This document shows, piece after piece, positions 43,719 to 53,277 of a stretch of DNA of 64,000 nucleotides. A program made the translations under genes and the position numbers. The stretch is taken from positions 1-64,000 of the forward strand of contig LFER01000041.1 of NCBI GenBank assembly GCA_001510135.1. The letters are read 5' to 3'. How positions within the stretch are numbered: position 1 is the first letter of the stretch; each line of letters opens with the position of its first letter. Below the pieces are notes generated by a model. The model made no database searches, was not told where the DNA came from, and was given only the letters and a program-made list of their open reading frames with translations. Source of the stretch: Alphaproteobacteria bacterium casp-alpha6 (GTDB taxonomy: Bacteria > Pseudomonadota > Alphaproteobacteria > Rhodobacterales > Rhodobacteraceae).

Positions 43719-45329
43719 TTATGTGTTGTTGTCTTTTTCTTGATCGTTTTTCGGGGAAACACCGCTTTCGAGGGAGTCTGAAATGCCTTTAAGACCTTCG
43801 GACACATTCAGCCCGACCTCCTCACCTATTTTTTTGACGGCGGGCAATTGAAGCGCAAGATCAAGCACACCGTCAATAACTTTGTTCACGCTAGAGCCGT
43901 CAGAGGCGCCTGCTGCCTCTCCGCCGCTTGATTTTCCAAATCCAGATATATTGTTGATCCGAATTCCTTCGATCTTTTCGGCTGGCTTCATCATTTTTTC
44001 GACGACATCGGGCAGAACGGACAGTTTCTGACTTGCCAGCTTCATCTCGATCACTGCTTTGCTTTGTGAATTTTCTGCAGCAATCATGGCTGATGTTCCG
44101 GTCGCTTTGGCGAGCATGTCGTCTTTTTCTGCCTCCGATTTCAGACGTGTTGCATCCGCTTTGGCTTTGGCCATGGAAAGCACGGTTTCCACTTCTGAGG
44201 CAACGCGCACAGTATCCACCTCTGCCTGTTCTGCCGCGCGAATGAGGGCAATGTCTTTTTCGCGCTGCGCAACTTCTTTGTCCCGTTTGGTAGAGACTTC
44301 CTCGGCGGCGAGCACTTCGTTGGCTTCAGCCTGACGCACTTCGATCTGAGAGCGAATATCTTCGATCCTCTTCTGGGACAGCTTTACAGAATTTTCAAAC
44401 TTTGAACTTTCAAGCATAAGCTCTTTGTCCAGACGGGCGCGGTTTAATTCGCGATCCTTTGCAATCTCGGATTTGCTTGTTTCAAGTTCGCGCGCAATAC
44501 GCGCTTCGTCGCGCCGCCGCTCTGAGGTGGCCTGCTGTTCTGCAATATCGGCAGAATTGACGGCGCGAGCAGTTTCAATCGCCTTATGCTGACTGATTGT
44601 CGCCTCTTCTTCTTCTTGCGAAATGCTCAGCTTGCGCTTTGTGGCTTCCAGCTGGGTTTGACGTACCGACACCTCGGCCTCTGCTTCTATTGCTGCGCGT
44701 TCTTTTTTGTTGGTGGAAATCACTTCGGAAAGTTTTCGCATCCCCACAGCGTTAAAGGCGTTGTTTTCGTCCAATGCGTGAAACGGCGTCTGATCCAGAC
44801 GTGTGATGGCGACTGTTTCCAGAAGAAGACCATTTTTGGCCAATTCCACAGAAAGCTTTTCTGTCACCTCGCGGCTGTATTCGCCGCGGTTGTCCTGTAG
44901 GCTGTCCATCGTATATTTGGCTGCAACCGTCATCAAAGCGTCTACGAGTTTGCCTTCGAGCGTGTCGCCGAGGTCCGCTGTACGAAAGGATTTTCCACCC
45001 AATGCCTGAGCGGCTGTCGTAACCCCCTCGACGTTTGGGGCAACCCGCACGTAGAATTCTGCGCCAAGATCGACGCGCAAACGGTCAGAAGTGATGATCG
45101 ACTTCGGGCCAAGCCGTGCAATTTCAAGTTTTGAAGTCTTCATGTTTACTTCGGACACTTTGTGCAGGAAAGGGAAGGCGATAAAACCGCCCTCTATAAT
45201 AACACGCTGGCCTCCGGCACCCGTTCTGAGCAAAGCGACTTCACGGCTCGCCTTTCGGTAATATCTGTTCAGAATTGCGATTGAAATTATGATCAGAATT
45301 ATCAGGATCACAGCGTATAGCCAAATCAT
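43719..45329 (-). CDS. Flotillin/SPFH-domain membrane protein
   Basis: About 536 residues. One N-terminal membrane helix (IWLYAVILIILIIISIAIL), an SPFH/band-7 domain (~30-190, VIIEGGFIAFPFLHKV) and a long Ala/Glu/Lys-rich coiled coil (~200-420) as in flotillins, which scaffold membrane microdomains. The ATG at 45329 has GGGAGTAGATCGA upstream; the tracked 45344 is an alternative. Only 28 bases separate it from the Tat-exported binding protein, so it heads the amide-import operon, an unusual partner for an ABC system. Confidence 0.88.
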   Translation of the reverse strand: MIWLYAVILIILIIISIAILNRYYRKASREVALLRTGAGGQRVIIEGGFIAFPFLHKVSEVNMKTSKLEIARLGPKSIITSDRLRVDLGAEFYVRVAPNVEGVTTAAQALGGKSFRTADLGDTLEGKLVDALMTVAAKYTMDSLQDNRGEYSREVTEKLSVELAKNGLLLETVAITRLDQTPFHALDENNAFNAVGMRKLSEVISTNKKERAAIEAEAEVSVRQTQLEATKRKLSISQEEEEATISQHKAIETARAVNSADIAEQQATSERRRDEARIARELETSKSEIAKDRELNRARLDKELMLESSKFENSVKLSQKRIEDIRSQIEVRQAEANEVLAAEEVSTKRDKEVAQREKDIALIRAAEQAEVDTVRVASEVETVLSMAKAKADATRLKSEAEKDDMLAKATGTSAMIAAENSQSKAVIEMKLASQKLSVLPDVVEKMMKPAEKIEGIRINNISGFGKSSGGEAAGASDGSSVNKVIDGVLDLALQLPAVKKIGEEVGLNVSEGLKGISDSLESGVSPKNDQEKDNNT

Positions 45330-45675
45330 TCGATCTACTCCCATTCAGTCGCTCACGATTAAATCATTGAGCTATTTAGAAAATTTTTAATTCCCGCCTA
45401 TCGACAGCAGAAAAGAAGCGAGTGCGATTGGTCAACAATTTTACTCGTTAATCTGTGAATTATATACCAAATGGTAAAAATTATGTTTTGGCGAGTGTCG
45501 GGTTGATTGAGTTGTTTTTTTTACACGCGACGAGAAAATATGCCTTTTCTACAGTGTCCTGCAGTTTTGCAAAGACTTGGATGAATCGGGTATAATCTGC
45601 ATAGATGCTCAATTCTTATTGACAAAATTAATTCGTGCCATTTATCGTTAGTGCACAAGCGAATTAGAGATAGCA
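45330..45675. promoter_or_regulatory. AT-rich divergent promoter region
   Basis: About 345 bases between the flotillin start (minus) and the molybdenum-enzyme operon (plus). It is AT-rich with no ORF. On the plus strand TTGACA (45619-45624) is a good -35 element; the matching -10 is weak (TTTATC). The MarR-type palindrome lies just downstream, near the expected transcription start. Confidence 0.55.
45648..45659. promoter_or_regulatory. MarR-type operator copy 1 (molybdenum-enzyme operon)
   Basis: TTAGTGCACAAG fits the TTWG-N4-CWAR pattern seen at three other sites in the module. It lies 16 bases before the start codon at 45676, where binding would block transcription. Confidence 0.5.
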
Positions 45676-46503
45676 ATGGCAGTATGCTCGCCTTCTGAAC
45701 TAAAGGATGCTTTGGACGTTCTAAATGCCCCCGATTGTGTTTTGATTTCTGGGGGAACGGATTATTTTCCGGCTCTGAAACGGGGCGGGTCGGAGCGTAC
45801 GCTCCTAAACCTGATGAAAGTGCGCGAAATGCGCGGTATCAGTCTTGAACGTTCAGGTGTCCGCTTTGGCGCAGCGCTCACTTGGTCTGAAATAATCAGG
45901 GCCGATTTGCCGCCTGCTTTTGATGCTTTGAAGTCAGCTGGAAAAGAAGTTGGCAGCATTCAAATTCAAAATGCCGCAACATTGGCTGGAAATTTATGCA
46001 ATGCCTCTCCCGCCGCGGATGGGGTGCCGGCGCTTTTGGCTTTGGATGCGCAGGTTGAACTGCAGAGTGCGGCGCGAGGAGCGCGCCAGATCCCTTTGAC
46101 GGAGTTCCTGAAAGGGGTACGCAAAACTGACCGGCGACCTGATGAAATCCTGACCTCTATATTTGTGCCTCAGCCGCCTGAAGGTATGCGTTCAATCTTT
46201 TCCAAGTTGGGAAGTCGGACCTATCTGGTAATTTCGATCTGTATGACTGCGCTAAATGTGGTGTTGGACAAAGGGGGGCGGGTTCGTGAGCTTAGGGTTG
46301 CCGTTGGCGCCTGTTCTCCGGTTGCTCAACGACTGAGCCTTCTGGAGGCGGAGGCAATTGGTCAGAACCTACGCGAAATCAAAGTCCGAGATGACCATAT
46401 ATCCCCCTTGAAGCCTATCGATGATGTGCGCGCTTCGGCCGAATATCGTCTTGAGGCCGCAAAGGAACAAATCCAACGCGCATTGCATGAGTTGAGCCGA
46501 TGA
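45676..46503 (+). CDS. FAD subunit of molybdenum hydroxylase (CoxM-like)
   Basis: A 275-residue FAD-binding domain of the xanthine dehydrogenase family (ISGGTDYFPALKRG, NAATLAGNLCNASPAADGVPALLALDA). It passes electrons from the Mo/Fe-S subunit to an acceptor. The stop overlaps the next start (ATGA), so the two chains make one enzyme. In context it likely hydroxylates an N-heterocycle ring carbon, as nicotinate dehydrogenases do. Confidence 0.88.
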   Translation: MAVCSPSELKDALDVLNAPDCVLISGGTDYFPALKRGGSERTLLNLMKVREMRGISLERSGVRFGAALTWSEIIRADLPPAFDALKSAGKEVGSIQIQNAATLAGNLCNASPAADGVPALLALDAQVELQSAARGARQIPLTEFLKGVRKTDRRPDEILTSIFVPQPPEGMRSIFSKLGSRTYLVISICMTALNVVLDKGGRVRELRVAVGACSPVAQRLSLLEAEAIGQNLREIKVRDDHISPLKPIDDVRASAEYRLEAAKEQIQRALHELSR

Positions 46504-49244
46504 ATAAACACATGCCAGAGGTGCCGCTTTGTTTTCAGTTGAACGGACGCCCCGTCTCAGTGGGAAAACCGGATGGTCGCCGCTTATCCGAAGTGTTGCG
46601 CGATGATCTTGGATCAAAGGACGTTAAAATCGGCTGTAATGCGGGGGATTGCGGTGCCTGCACCGTCTTGGTGGACGGTGATCCGGTATGTGCCTGTTTG
46701 ATGTTGAGCGAAAATGCCGAAGGTGCACATGTGCAGACGCTGAGTGGTCTTTATGAGAGTGATGACATCACACAGACCCTGTCGGAAAGTTTTTTAAATC
46801 ACGGGGCGGCGCAATGCGGTATCTGCACGCCGGGAATGATGGTTTCGGCCACAGCGCTCTTACGCAAAAATGCAAACCCAGATGAAGCAGAAGTTAAAGA
46901 TGCTCTGGGCGGGGTGTTGTGCAGATGTACCGGTTATCGCAAGATTATAGATGCTGTTATGGCGACGCCAGCGATCGCAGAACAGGGCATCGGACGTGTC
47001 GGTCAATCCCTGCGCCATGTGGATGGCGTTGATAAAGTTTCAGGGCGTTTGAAATTTGGAGATGACGTGGCACCGGTTGGGTGCCTTGAGATTTACGTTT
47101 TGCGTGCGCCTTTTCATCATACGTCGTTTGAGTTTGGCGATATAGAGGCCTACCGACGCACTCACGGCCTTGAAACGATCCTTACGGCAAAGGATGTCCC
47201 CGGACAAAATGCCTTTGGCGTTATCCCGGGATTTATCGACCAGCCGGTGTTTGCCGAAAATTTCGCACGCTTCAAAGGCGAAGCGGTGGCCGCGATTGTC
47301 GGAGATCCAGAAATTTTACGAAAACTGAACTTTTCAGATTTTCCGGTTTCGTGGGTTGAGAAGCCCTCGCATCATTCAAGTTCTGATGCGCAAAAGAAAG
47401 GCGCTGCGCAGTTACATGCAAATCATCCAAACAACATCATGTGCAAAGGCTATGTCAGTAAGGGAAATGCACATAAGGCGATAACGGACGCTGATTTCGT
47501 GGTTTCAGGTCGCTTCAGAACCAGTATTGTGGAGCACGGCTATATTGAACCGGAAGCAGGTTTTGCTGAGGTTAAAGATGGGCGGCTTGAAATTCACGCC
47601 TGTACGCAGGCGCCGGTCATGGATTTGGACAGTCTCGAACAGATTTTGGCGATGGATCGCGCCCGAATAAGAATTTTACCAACCGCGGTCGGGGGCGGTT
47701 TTGGATCCAAGCTTGATATTTCAGTCCAACCGTATTTGGCTTTGGCTGCACTCAAAACCCAAAAACCGGTCCGAATTTGTTACAGCCGAGAAGAGTCGCT
47801 TCAAAGTACAACGAAACGCCATCCCGCTGAGATTGATCTGACAATTGGAGCCAATACCGCGGGTAAGATTTGCGGGTTTGTTTTTGAGGGCGATTTTGAT
47901 ACGGGTGCTTATGCCAGTTGGGGGCCAACCGTGGCCAATCGGGTGCCGGTGCATGCCTCAGGGCCATATGTGGTTTCAGATTATCACGCCGCGACCAGAG
48001 GCGTATATACCAACAACCCGCCTGCAGGGGCCTTTCGTGGATTTGGGGTGCCTCAATCGGCGATAGCTCAGGAAAGCCTATTTGATGAATTGGCAGATGC
48101 CTTACAAATCGACCGGTTGGATTTCCGTCTTCAGAACGCTCTGGAAAATGGTGTGCCAACGGTCTGCGGGCAAGTCTTTGAGCAGGGGGTCGGGATCAAA
48201 GCCTGTCTTCAAGCGCTAAGACCCGCTTGGCACGAGGAACGAGAAAAAGCACATCGTCTTAACGCCGATAGTAGCGTGATTAAATACGGGGTCGGGATTG
48301 CCGCTGGATGGTATGGGTGTGGGAATACCTCATTACCAAATCCATCCACTATCAAATCCGGCATTATGCCAGATGGTCGTATTTGCCTTTATCAAGGGGC
48401 GATGGACATCGGACAAGGCGCAAACACGGTTATTTCGCAGATTTTTGCAACCGTGCTGGGTATACCCGTGGATAAAATTGACCGCATCGGAGCAGATACG
48501 GATGTGACGCCAGATGCCGGGAAAACCTCTGCGTCTCGTCAGACCTTTGTGTCTGGAAATGCCGCGCGGCTCAGCGCAGAGCAACTGCGGCGAAAGATCA
48601 CGGAGCGCTTGAATGTTGCCTTTGAGGCAGAGCTGACATTTGATGGTACGCGTATCCTTGCCAAAGACGGCGGAGGAACACACGCGCTTCTCCTTGATCA
48701 ATTGCCCCAGGACGAAGAGGGCTTTGTGTTTCGCGCAGAGGGCACTTATGATCCGCCCACCAAGCCATTGGACCAAAATGGGCAGGGCCATCCCTATGCA
48801 CAGTTCGGCTATGCCGCCCATCTTGCGGTTGTCGCGGTGGACATAAAGCTTGGCACAATAAAACCTCTTAAATTTGTTGCCGCCCATGACGTTGGCCAGG
48901 CAATAAATCCCATGCTTGTTGAAGGGCAGGTCCATGGTGGCATAGCGCAGGGTTTAGGCATGGCGCTCATGGAAGAATATATTGCAGGCAAAACTGAAAA
49001 CCTGCATGACTACCTGATCCCCACGATCGGAGATATTCCCGAGATCGAAACCCATATTGTCGAAGAAAAGGATGCCCATGGCCCCTTCGGTGCAAAGGGA
49101 TTGGGGGAACATGTGCTGATCCCAACGGCACCCGCCTTGTTGAATGCGATCAAAGATGCGACGGGCGTGCGCCTTTACGCGATTCCTGCGAGCCCATCGC
49201 GCGTGCTTCAGGCATTAAGGGAAAAGGGCATCGGCCATGACTGA
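46500..49244 (+). CDS. Fused [2Fe-2S]/molybdopterin hydroxylase subunit
   Basis: A 914-residue fusion of the small and large subunits of a molybdenum hydroxylase. Residues 1-~155 carry two [2Fe-2S] sets: C46, C51, C54, C66 and C106, C109, C141, C143. The rest is the Mo-binding part, with AVGGGFGSK, GAFRGFGVPQ, MDIGQGANT and the catalytic Glu in GAKGLGE near the C-terminus. Order CoxS-CoxL in one chain is less common. Neighbouring hydroxynicotinate-reductase and enamidase genes suggest C6 hydroxylation of a pyridine carboxylate. Confidence 0.92.
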   Translation: MNKHMPEVPLCFQLNGRPVSVGKPDGRRLSEVLRDDLGSKDVKIGCNAGDCGACTVLVDGDPVCACLMLSENAEGAHVQTLSGLYESDDITQTLSESFLNHGAAQCGICTPGMMVSATALLRKNANPDEAEVKDALGGVLCRCTGYRKIIDAVMATPAIAEQGIGRVGQSLRHVDGVDKVSGRLKFGDDVAPVGCLEIYVLRAPFHHTSFEFGDIEAYRRTHGLETILTAKDVPGQNAFGVIPGFIDQPVFAENFARFKGEAVAAIVGDPEILRKLNFSDFPVSWVEKPSHHSSSDAQKKGAAQLHANHPNNIMCKGYVSKGNAHKAITDADFVVSGRFRTSIVEHGYIEPEAGFAEVKDGRLEIHACTQAPVMDLDSLEQILAMDRARIRILPTAVGGGFGSKLDISVQPYLALAALKTQKPVRICYSREESLQSTTKRHPAEIDLTIGANTAGKICGFVFEGDFDTGAYASWGPTVANRVPVHASGPYVVSDYHAATRGVYTNNPPAGAFRGFGVPQSAIAQESLFDELADALQIDRLDFRLQNALENGVPTVCGQVFEQGVGIKACLQALRPAWHEEREKAHRLNADSSVIKYGVGIAAGWYGCGNTSLPNPSTIKSGIMPDGRICLYQGAMDIGQGANTVISQIFATVLGIPVDKIDRIGADTDVTPDAGKTSASRQTFVSGNAARLSAEQLRRKITERLNVAFEAELTFDGTRILAKDGGGTHALLLDQLPQDEEGFVFRAEGTYDPPTKPLDQNGQGHPYAQFGYAAHLAVVAVDIKLGTIKPLKFVAAHDVGQAINPMLVEGQVHGGIAQGLGMALMEEYIAGKTENLHDYLIPTIGDIPEIETHIVEEKDAHGPFGAKGLGEHVLIPTAPALLNAIKDATGVRLYAIPASPSRVLQALREKGIGHD

Positions 49245-50727
49245 GTCAAAGACAACGGAAAAGATCAGATGCGATGCCTGTCCTGTGATGTGTTACATCG
49301 CGGATGGCAAAGCAGGCGCATGCGATCGTTATGCCAATCATGGCGGCGATTTGATCAGGCTTGATCCGCTCACGATCATTCAGACGGGCGATCAAAAACT
49401 TGTCCCTTTTCTGGGGGATCAGGGCGATCAAGACACTTGGGATGGAGACATCATCAAAGGCGACCGCCCCTTTATCACTGCGGTAGGCGCAGGCACGACC
49501 TATCCAGATTACAAACCTGCCCCTTTTATCGCCAGCCAGAAGATTGACGGTATTGATATGGTGACTGTCGTGACCGAGGGCATATTCAGTTATTGTGGGG
49601 TCAAGGTCAAAATCGATACTGACCGCCATATTGGGCATGAACGCGATGTGGTACGGGTAGATGGGGAGCCGATTGGTCATGTGACCACGTCTGAATATGG
49701 GTCAAAGATGCTGTCGCTTGGGGGGGTTGAACACCTTACCGGGGGGACCAAAAAAGAAGGTCGGGTGACATGTGATGCCTTGCTAAAGCTCTGCAACCGC
49801 GAAGCGGTGACTATGCTCATCGGTGAAGAGGGGCATGAAACAGAGATTATAGTAGAAGCGGGCCAACCCCCCATCATCAACGGCATACGCGAGAATTTAA
49901 TGCGTGTGGGCTGCGGATCGGCCACCATCGGCATGTTTCCAATGCAGTGGATCGGGCATGTGGATGACGTGGTCGTTGTGGATGATCATATCACCGGTGT
50001 TTTGTCCGAACATGAAACTGGCAAACAATTGAATGTCCCCCCGACAGGGATCAAAATCCTTGGTCGCCGGTCCACCTCGGGGCGCTATTTTCAGGTTGCT
50101 GAACCGGGTCTTGGATGGGGGGGGACGAATATTGATGATCCTCTGAAAATTCTTGGGCCCTTCAATCCCAAAATCGCTTGGGAAGGATTGAGGCTTTTGA
50201 TGGTGTCCACCACTGGGGAGCAATATGCCTATTACGAACTGGACGCGTCTTTGGCCCCCCAACCCAAACCGATCCCAGCCCAGCTTAAGGCATCGGCGGA
50301 TCTGATCGCGGAAAACTGCGAGCCGTCTGTCTGCTCAGTGCTTTTTATGGGTGGCGCGGGCGGATCGCTTCGCGCAGGGGTGACGGAAAACCCCGTGCGC
50401 CTCACGCATTCTGTAAAATCAGCGCTAACGAATGTGACCTGTGGAGGAGCAGAGACTTATGTCTGGCCCGGAGGTGGGATCACGGTGATGGTAGATGTCA
50501 TGGATATGCCGACCCAGTCTTTTGGTTATGTGCCAACGCCGGCTCTTGTCGCGCCTATCGAATTCACCCTGCGCGTGTCGGATTACAAAGCGCTCGGGGG
50601 GCATGTGGATCACATTGTCTCAATCAAAGAAATCAAACAGGACACCGCGCGTAAAGTTCAGAAAAATCCGCGTGTGCGTGATCCGTTGGCAATCTCAAAT
50701 TATCGCTGGTCGAAAGAGGCAGGTTAG
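49237..50727 (+). CDS. 6-hydroxynicotinate reductase-like iron-sulfur protein
   Basis: A 496-residue protein resembling Hnr of the Eubacterium barkeri nicotinate pathway. The N-terminal CDACPVMC with a further Cys (C12, C15, C19, C29) can hold a [4Fe-4S] cluster. Later Gly-rich segments (VGAGTTYPDYKPAPF, VTEGIFSYCGVKVKID) are conserved in this family. The known enzyme reduces 6-hydroxynicotinate to 1,4,5,6-tetrahydro-6-oxonicotinate with reduced ferredoxin. It overlaps the hydroxylase by 8 bases. The exact substrate here may carry an N-methyl group. Confidence 0.82.
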   Translation: MTESKTTEKIRCDACPVMCYIADGKAGACDRYANHGGDLIRLDPLTIIQTGDQKLVPFLGDQGDQDTWDGDIIKGDRPFITAVGAGTTYPDYKPAPFIASQKIDGIDMVTVVTEGIFSYCGVKVKIDTDRHIGHERDVVRVDGEPIGHVTTSEYGSKMLSLGGVEHLTGGTKKEGRVTCDALLKLCNREAVTMLIGEEGHETEIIVEAGQPPIINGIRENLMRVGCGSATIGMFPMQWIGHVDDVVVVDDHITGVLSEHETGKQLNVPPTGIKILGRRSTSGRYFQVAEPGLGWGGTNIDDPLKILGPFNPKIAWEGLRLLMVSTTGEQYAYYELDASLAPQPKPIPAQLKASADLIAENCEPSVCSVLFMGGAGGSLRAGVTENPVRLTHSVKSALTNVTCGGAETYVWPGGGITVMVDVMDMPTQSFGYVPTPALVAPIEFTLRVSDYKALGGHVDHIVSIKEIKQDTARKVQKNPRVRDPLAISNYRWSKEAG

Positions 50728-50730
50728 AGG

Positions 50731-51591
50731 ATGGCACCTTCGGCAAAATGGCTTCCTGATGGCAAAAGACTGCATCTTCAGCATGGGCCAAGCGACTTGA
50801 TCGTTTACGCTGAAGGGGCGCAAGATGCGGCCTATGAGGCCGCAGTGGCACGGTTTCAAACAGTCATTGAAGAAGTGACCCGAGAGCTGTCATTTCTTAA
50901 ATCAGAAGTCCTTCCGCGTTCAGTTTCTCCCCGAGGCAAAATTGCCCGTCGCATGTTTTTTGCGGCGGTGCAATTTGCCGAGGAGGGATATATTACACCC
51001 ATGATCGCTGTAGCAGGCGCGATTGCCGACGAAATATTGGAGGCAATGACCACAGCAGCTTGCTTAAAACGCGCCTATGTGAATAACGGGGGCGATATTG
51101 CGCTTTACCTGACATCGGGAACGTCCTTTGAAACGTTGATGGCTGGCGTCGATGGCGGGGCGCTGGGTCGTTTAAAACTGTCAGAGGCCTCCGGCATTGG
51201 CGGTATTGCGACAAGTGGTCGACACGGGCGAAGCTTAAGCCGTGGGATCGCCGACAGCGTCACGGTGCTGGCTCCCTCTGCTGCGCTTGCAGATGCGGGC
51301 GCAACGATGGTGGCAAATGCTGTGGATTTGAAGGGCCATCCTGCAATCACGCGACGCGCGGCAAATGACGTCAAGGATGACAGTGATTTGGGCGCTTTTC
51401 CTGTTGTCACAGGATGCGGCGCTCTCTCAGTGTCAGAGAAGACCCGTGCGCTCCAAAATGGTCTTGCCGAGGCTGAGAAATTTTGTCGAAATGGCTGGAT
51501 AAATGCTGCCAGTTTGCATCTTCAGAACGTCGCTGTTAGCACTGAAACAGCGGCGAAATTTCTAACCCACAGGGATCATGCTTATGTCTGA
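50731..51591 (+). CDS. UPF0280 family protein (ApbE-like)
   Basis: A 286-residue protein of the UPF0280 family, distantly related to ApbE flavin transferases. Motifs include MIAVAGAIADEILEAM, AYVNNGGDIALYLTSG and IATSGRHGRSLSRGIADSVTVLA, matching the NxGGD and TSG...H elements of ApbE folds. It starts 3 bases after the reductase. A role in flavin attachment or maturation of the neighbouring reductase is plausible but untested. Confidence 0.78.
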   Translation: MAPSAKWLPDGKRLHLQHGPSDLIVYAEGAQDAAYEAAVARFQTVIEEVTRELSFLKSEVLPRSVSPRGKIARRMFFAAVQFAEEGYITPMIAVAGAIADEILEAMTTAACLKRAYVNNGGDIALYLTSGTSFETLMAGVDGGALGRLKLSEASGIGGIATSGRHGRSLSRGIADSVTVLAPSAALADAGATMVANAVDLKGHPAITRRAANDVKDDSDLGAFPVVTGCGALSVSEKTRALQNGLAEAEKFCRNGWINAASLHLQNVAVSTETAAKFLTHRDHAYV

Positions 51592-52165
51592 GCTTTCCGT
51601 TCGTAAAACGGCCTATTCAGTCGAAGAGATATTTCACGACGGGGGCCCTAGGCCGGCCCAATCTTTGCGCCGCGCTTCCGCTATGGCAGTCGTTAAAAAT
51701 CCCTTTGCCGGGCGGTATGTCGAAGATATTCAATGGTTTATGGAGGACCTCAAACCCCTTGGGCTACAGATGGCAGAAAAGCTCATTTCTCTTTTGGGCG
51801 GTGCGGACCAGATCGAAGGATATGGTAAAGGGGCAATGATCGGGGAAGAGGGTGAATTGGAACATGGTGCGCTTTGGCATGCCCCCGGCGGATACGCCAT
51901 GCGCCAAATGTTGGACCCGTCTAATGCGATTGTGCCTTCCACAAAGAAAGTTGTCGGGGTGGGGGGCTATCTGGATGTACCCATAACACATATAAATGCG
52001 TCCTATGTCAGGAGCCATTTTGATTCAATGGAAGTAGGTCTAAGCGATGCGCCGCGCAAAAATGAGATGAGCCTTATATTGGTTATGAGCACAGGCGCAC
52101 GCATACATAACAGGGCAGGCGGCCTAAGCGCTGCCGATATAGAAGGAAAGGATGGTCTCAGATGA
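51578..52165 (+). CDS. DUF1185 (amino acid synthesis family) protein, copy A
   Basis: A 195-residue protein of the DUF1185 family, whose reaction I do not know. Conserved blocks are VVKNPFAGRYVEDI, GYGKGAMIGEEGELEHGALWH, IVPSTKKVVGVG and YVRSHFDSMEVGLSDAPR. The next gene is a paralogue with the same blocks, and the two overlap by 4 bases, implying a heteromer. The link with N-heterocycle genes suggests an amide- or lactam-related step. An internal ATG at 51584 is an alternative start. Confidence 0.78.
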   Translation: MLMSELSVRKTAYSVEEIFHDGGPRPAQSLRRASAMAVVKNPFAGRYVEDIQWFMEDLKPLGLQMAEKLISLLGGADQIEGYGKGAMIGEEGELEHGALWHAPGGYAMRQMLDPSNAIVPSTKKVVGVGGYLDVPITHINASYVRSHFDSMEVGLSDAPRKNEMSLILVMSTGARIHNRAGGLSAADIEGKDGLR

Positions 52166-52746
52166 CTGCGCGCATTCGCAAAATTGCCGTAAATATCGAG
52201 GAAACGCATCAGGAAATGGGCAAATCTATTTCTCCTGCCACCCGCAAAGCTGTCGCGGTGGCAGTGATCGAAAATCCTTTTGCTGGGACATATGTTGAAG
52301 ATCTAAGCGACCTGATGGAGATCGGCGCTGAGCTTGGTGCGCTTTTGGGTCGCAAATGTATTGAAGCTTTGGGTATTTCACCCAGTGAGGCGGAAAGCTA
52401 CGGCAAATCTGCGATGGTTGGCGAAAATGGTGAATTGGAACATGCGGCAGCGATTTTGCATCCTAAACTTGGTGCCCCGCTTCGAAAAGAAGTGGAAAAA
52501 GGTGCGGCACTTGTGCCATCCTCCAAGAAGATGGGCGGGCTAGGGCAAGTGCTTGACGTCCCTCTCGGTCATAAAGATGCTGCCTATGTACGCAGCCATT
52601 TTGACGGAATCGAAGTCCGTCTAAACGATGCGCCGCGCGCGAATGAAATTATGGTCGCCGTTGCCGTCACAGACAGCGGGCGTCCCTTGCCGCGGGTAGG
52701 AGGTTTGAGCGCAGAGGATGCCGTTGGCCAAGACGGTCTGCGTTAA
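52162..52746 (+). CDS. DUF1185 (amino acid synthesis family) protein, copy B
   Basis: A 194-residue paralogue of the preceding protein with aligned blocks VIENPFAGTYVEDL, SYGKSAMVGENGELEHAAA, LVPSSKKMGGLG and YVRSHFDGIEVRLNDAPR. It differs most in the middle (ISPSEAESY, LHPKLGAPLRKEVEKG). Start overlaps copy A (ATGA). It ends the molybdenum-enzyme operon before the MarR gene. Confidence 0.78.
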   Translation: MTARIRKIAVNIEETHQEMGKSISPATRKAVAVAVIENPFAGTYVEDLSDLMEIGAELGALLGRKCIEALGISPSEAESYGKSAMVGENGELEHAAAILHPKLGAPLRKEVEKGAALVPSSKKMGGLGQVLDVPLGHKDAAYVRSHFDGIEVRLNDAPRANEIMVAVAVTDSGRPLPRVGGLSAEDAVGQDGLR

Positions 52747-52764
52747 GCCACAAAAGAGCAAAAA

Positions 52765-53235
52765 ATGAGACGTGAAGAAACAAAAAACTTAATGGGCGAT
52801 AGACAAAGCAAACCAGATATCAAAGACGACTATGTTCTGGATGAACAGGTTGGATATGTTTTGCGTTTGGCCAACCAGCACCATGCGGGAATTTTCCAAA
52901 GCATTATCAATAAAGACCTGACCCCGACACAGTTTTCTGTGTTGATCCGTCTTTCCGAGCAGGGGGAGCTTTCGCAAAATCTGTTGGGGCGTTTGGTTGC
53001 GCTTGATACGGCAACGACCAAAGGTGTCGTGGATCGTCTGCGCGCCAAATCCCTGATCCAGTCGCGCCCCGATGTTTCTGACAAGCGACGCGCAATTATT
53101 TCACTGACAGATGTAGGACGTTCCATGATCGCTGCCCTCAAAGAGGACGGGAGGCGCATAACGGAAACAACTTTAAGCCCGCTTAAATCAAGTGATAAAC
53201 GCAAGCTTCTGGAACTACTTAAGAAAATAGTTTGA
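52765..53235 (+). CDS. MarR-family regulator of the N-heterocycle module
   Basis: A 156-residue MarR protein: LTPTQFSVLIRLSEQGELSQNLLGRLVALDTATTKGVVDRLRAKSLI is the winged helix-turn-helix, followed by DVSDKRRAIISLTDVG, the wing. It resembles repressors of nicotinate-type aromatic degradation genes. It lies within the module, convergent with enamidase. TTWG-N4-CWAR palindromes before three transcription units are its likely targets; no copy is evident before its own start, so it probably rides on the upstream operon transcript. Confidence 0.88.
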   Translation: MRREETKNLMGDRQSKPDIKDDYVLDEQVGYVLRLANQHHAGIFQSIINKDLTPTQFSVLIRLSEQGELSQNLLGRLVALDTATTKGVVDRLRAKSLIQSRPDVSDKRRAIISLTDVGRSMIAALKEDGRRITETTLSPLKSSDKRKLLELLKKIV

Positions 53236-53277
53236 GCCCGTGGACTTTTTCAAGGTATTCAAAAAGATTTTGCCCTT

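Noticed and set aside
48333-48935. 200-residue minus-strand ORF
   Set aside because: Antisense to the molybdenum hydroxylase gene, whose motifs are intact; no ribosome-binding site or family pattern.
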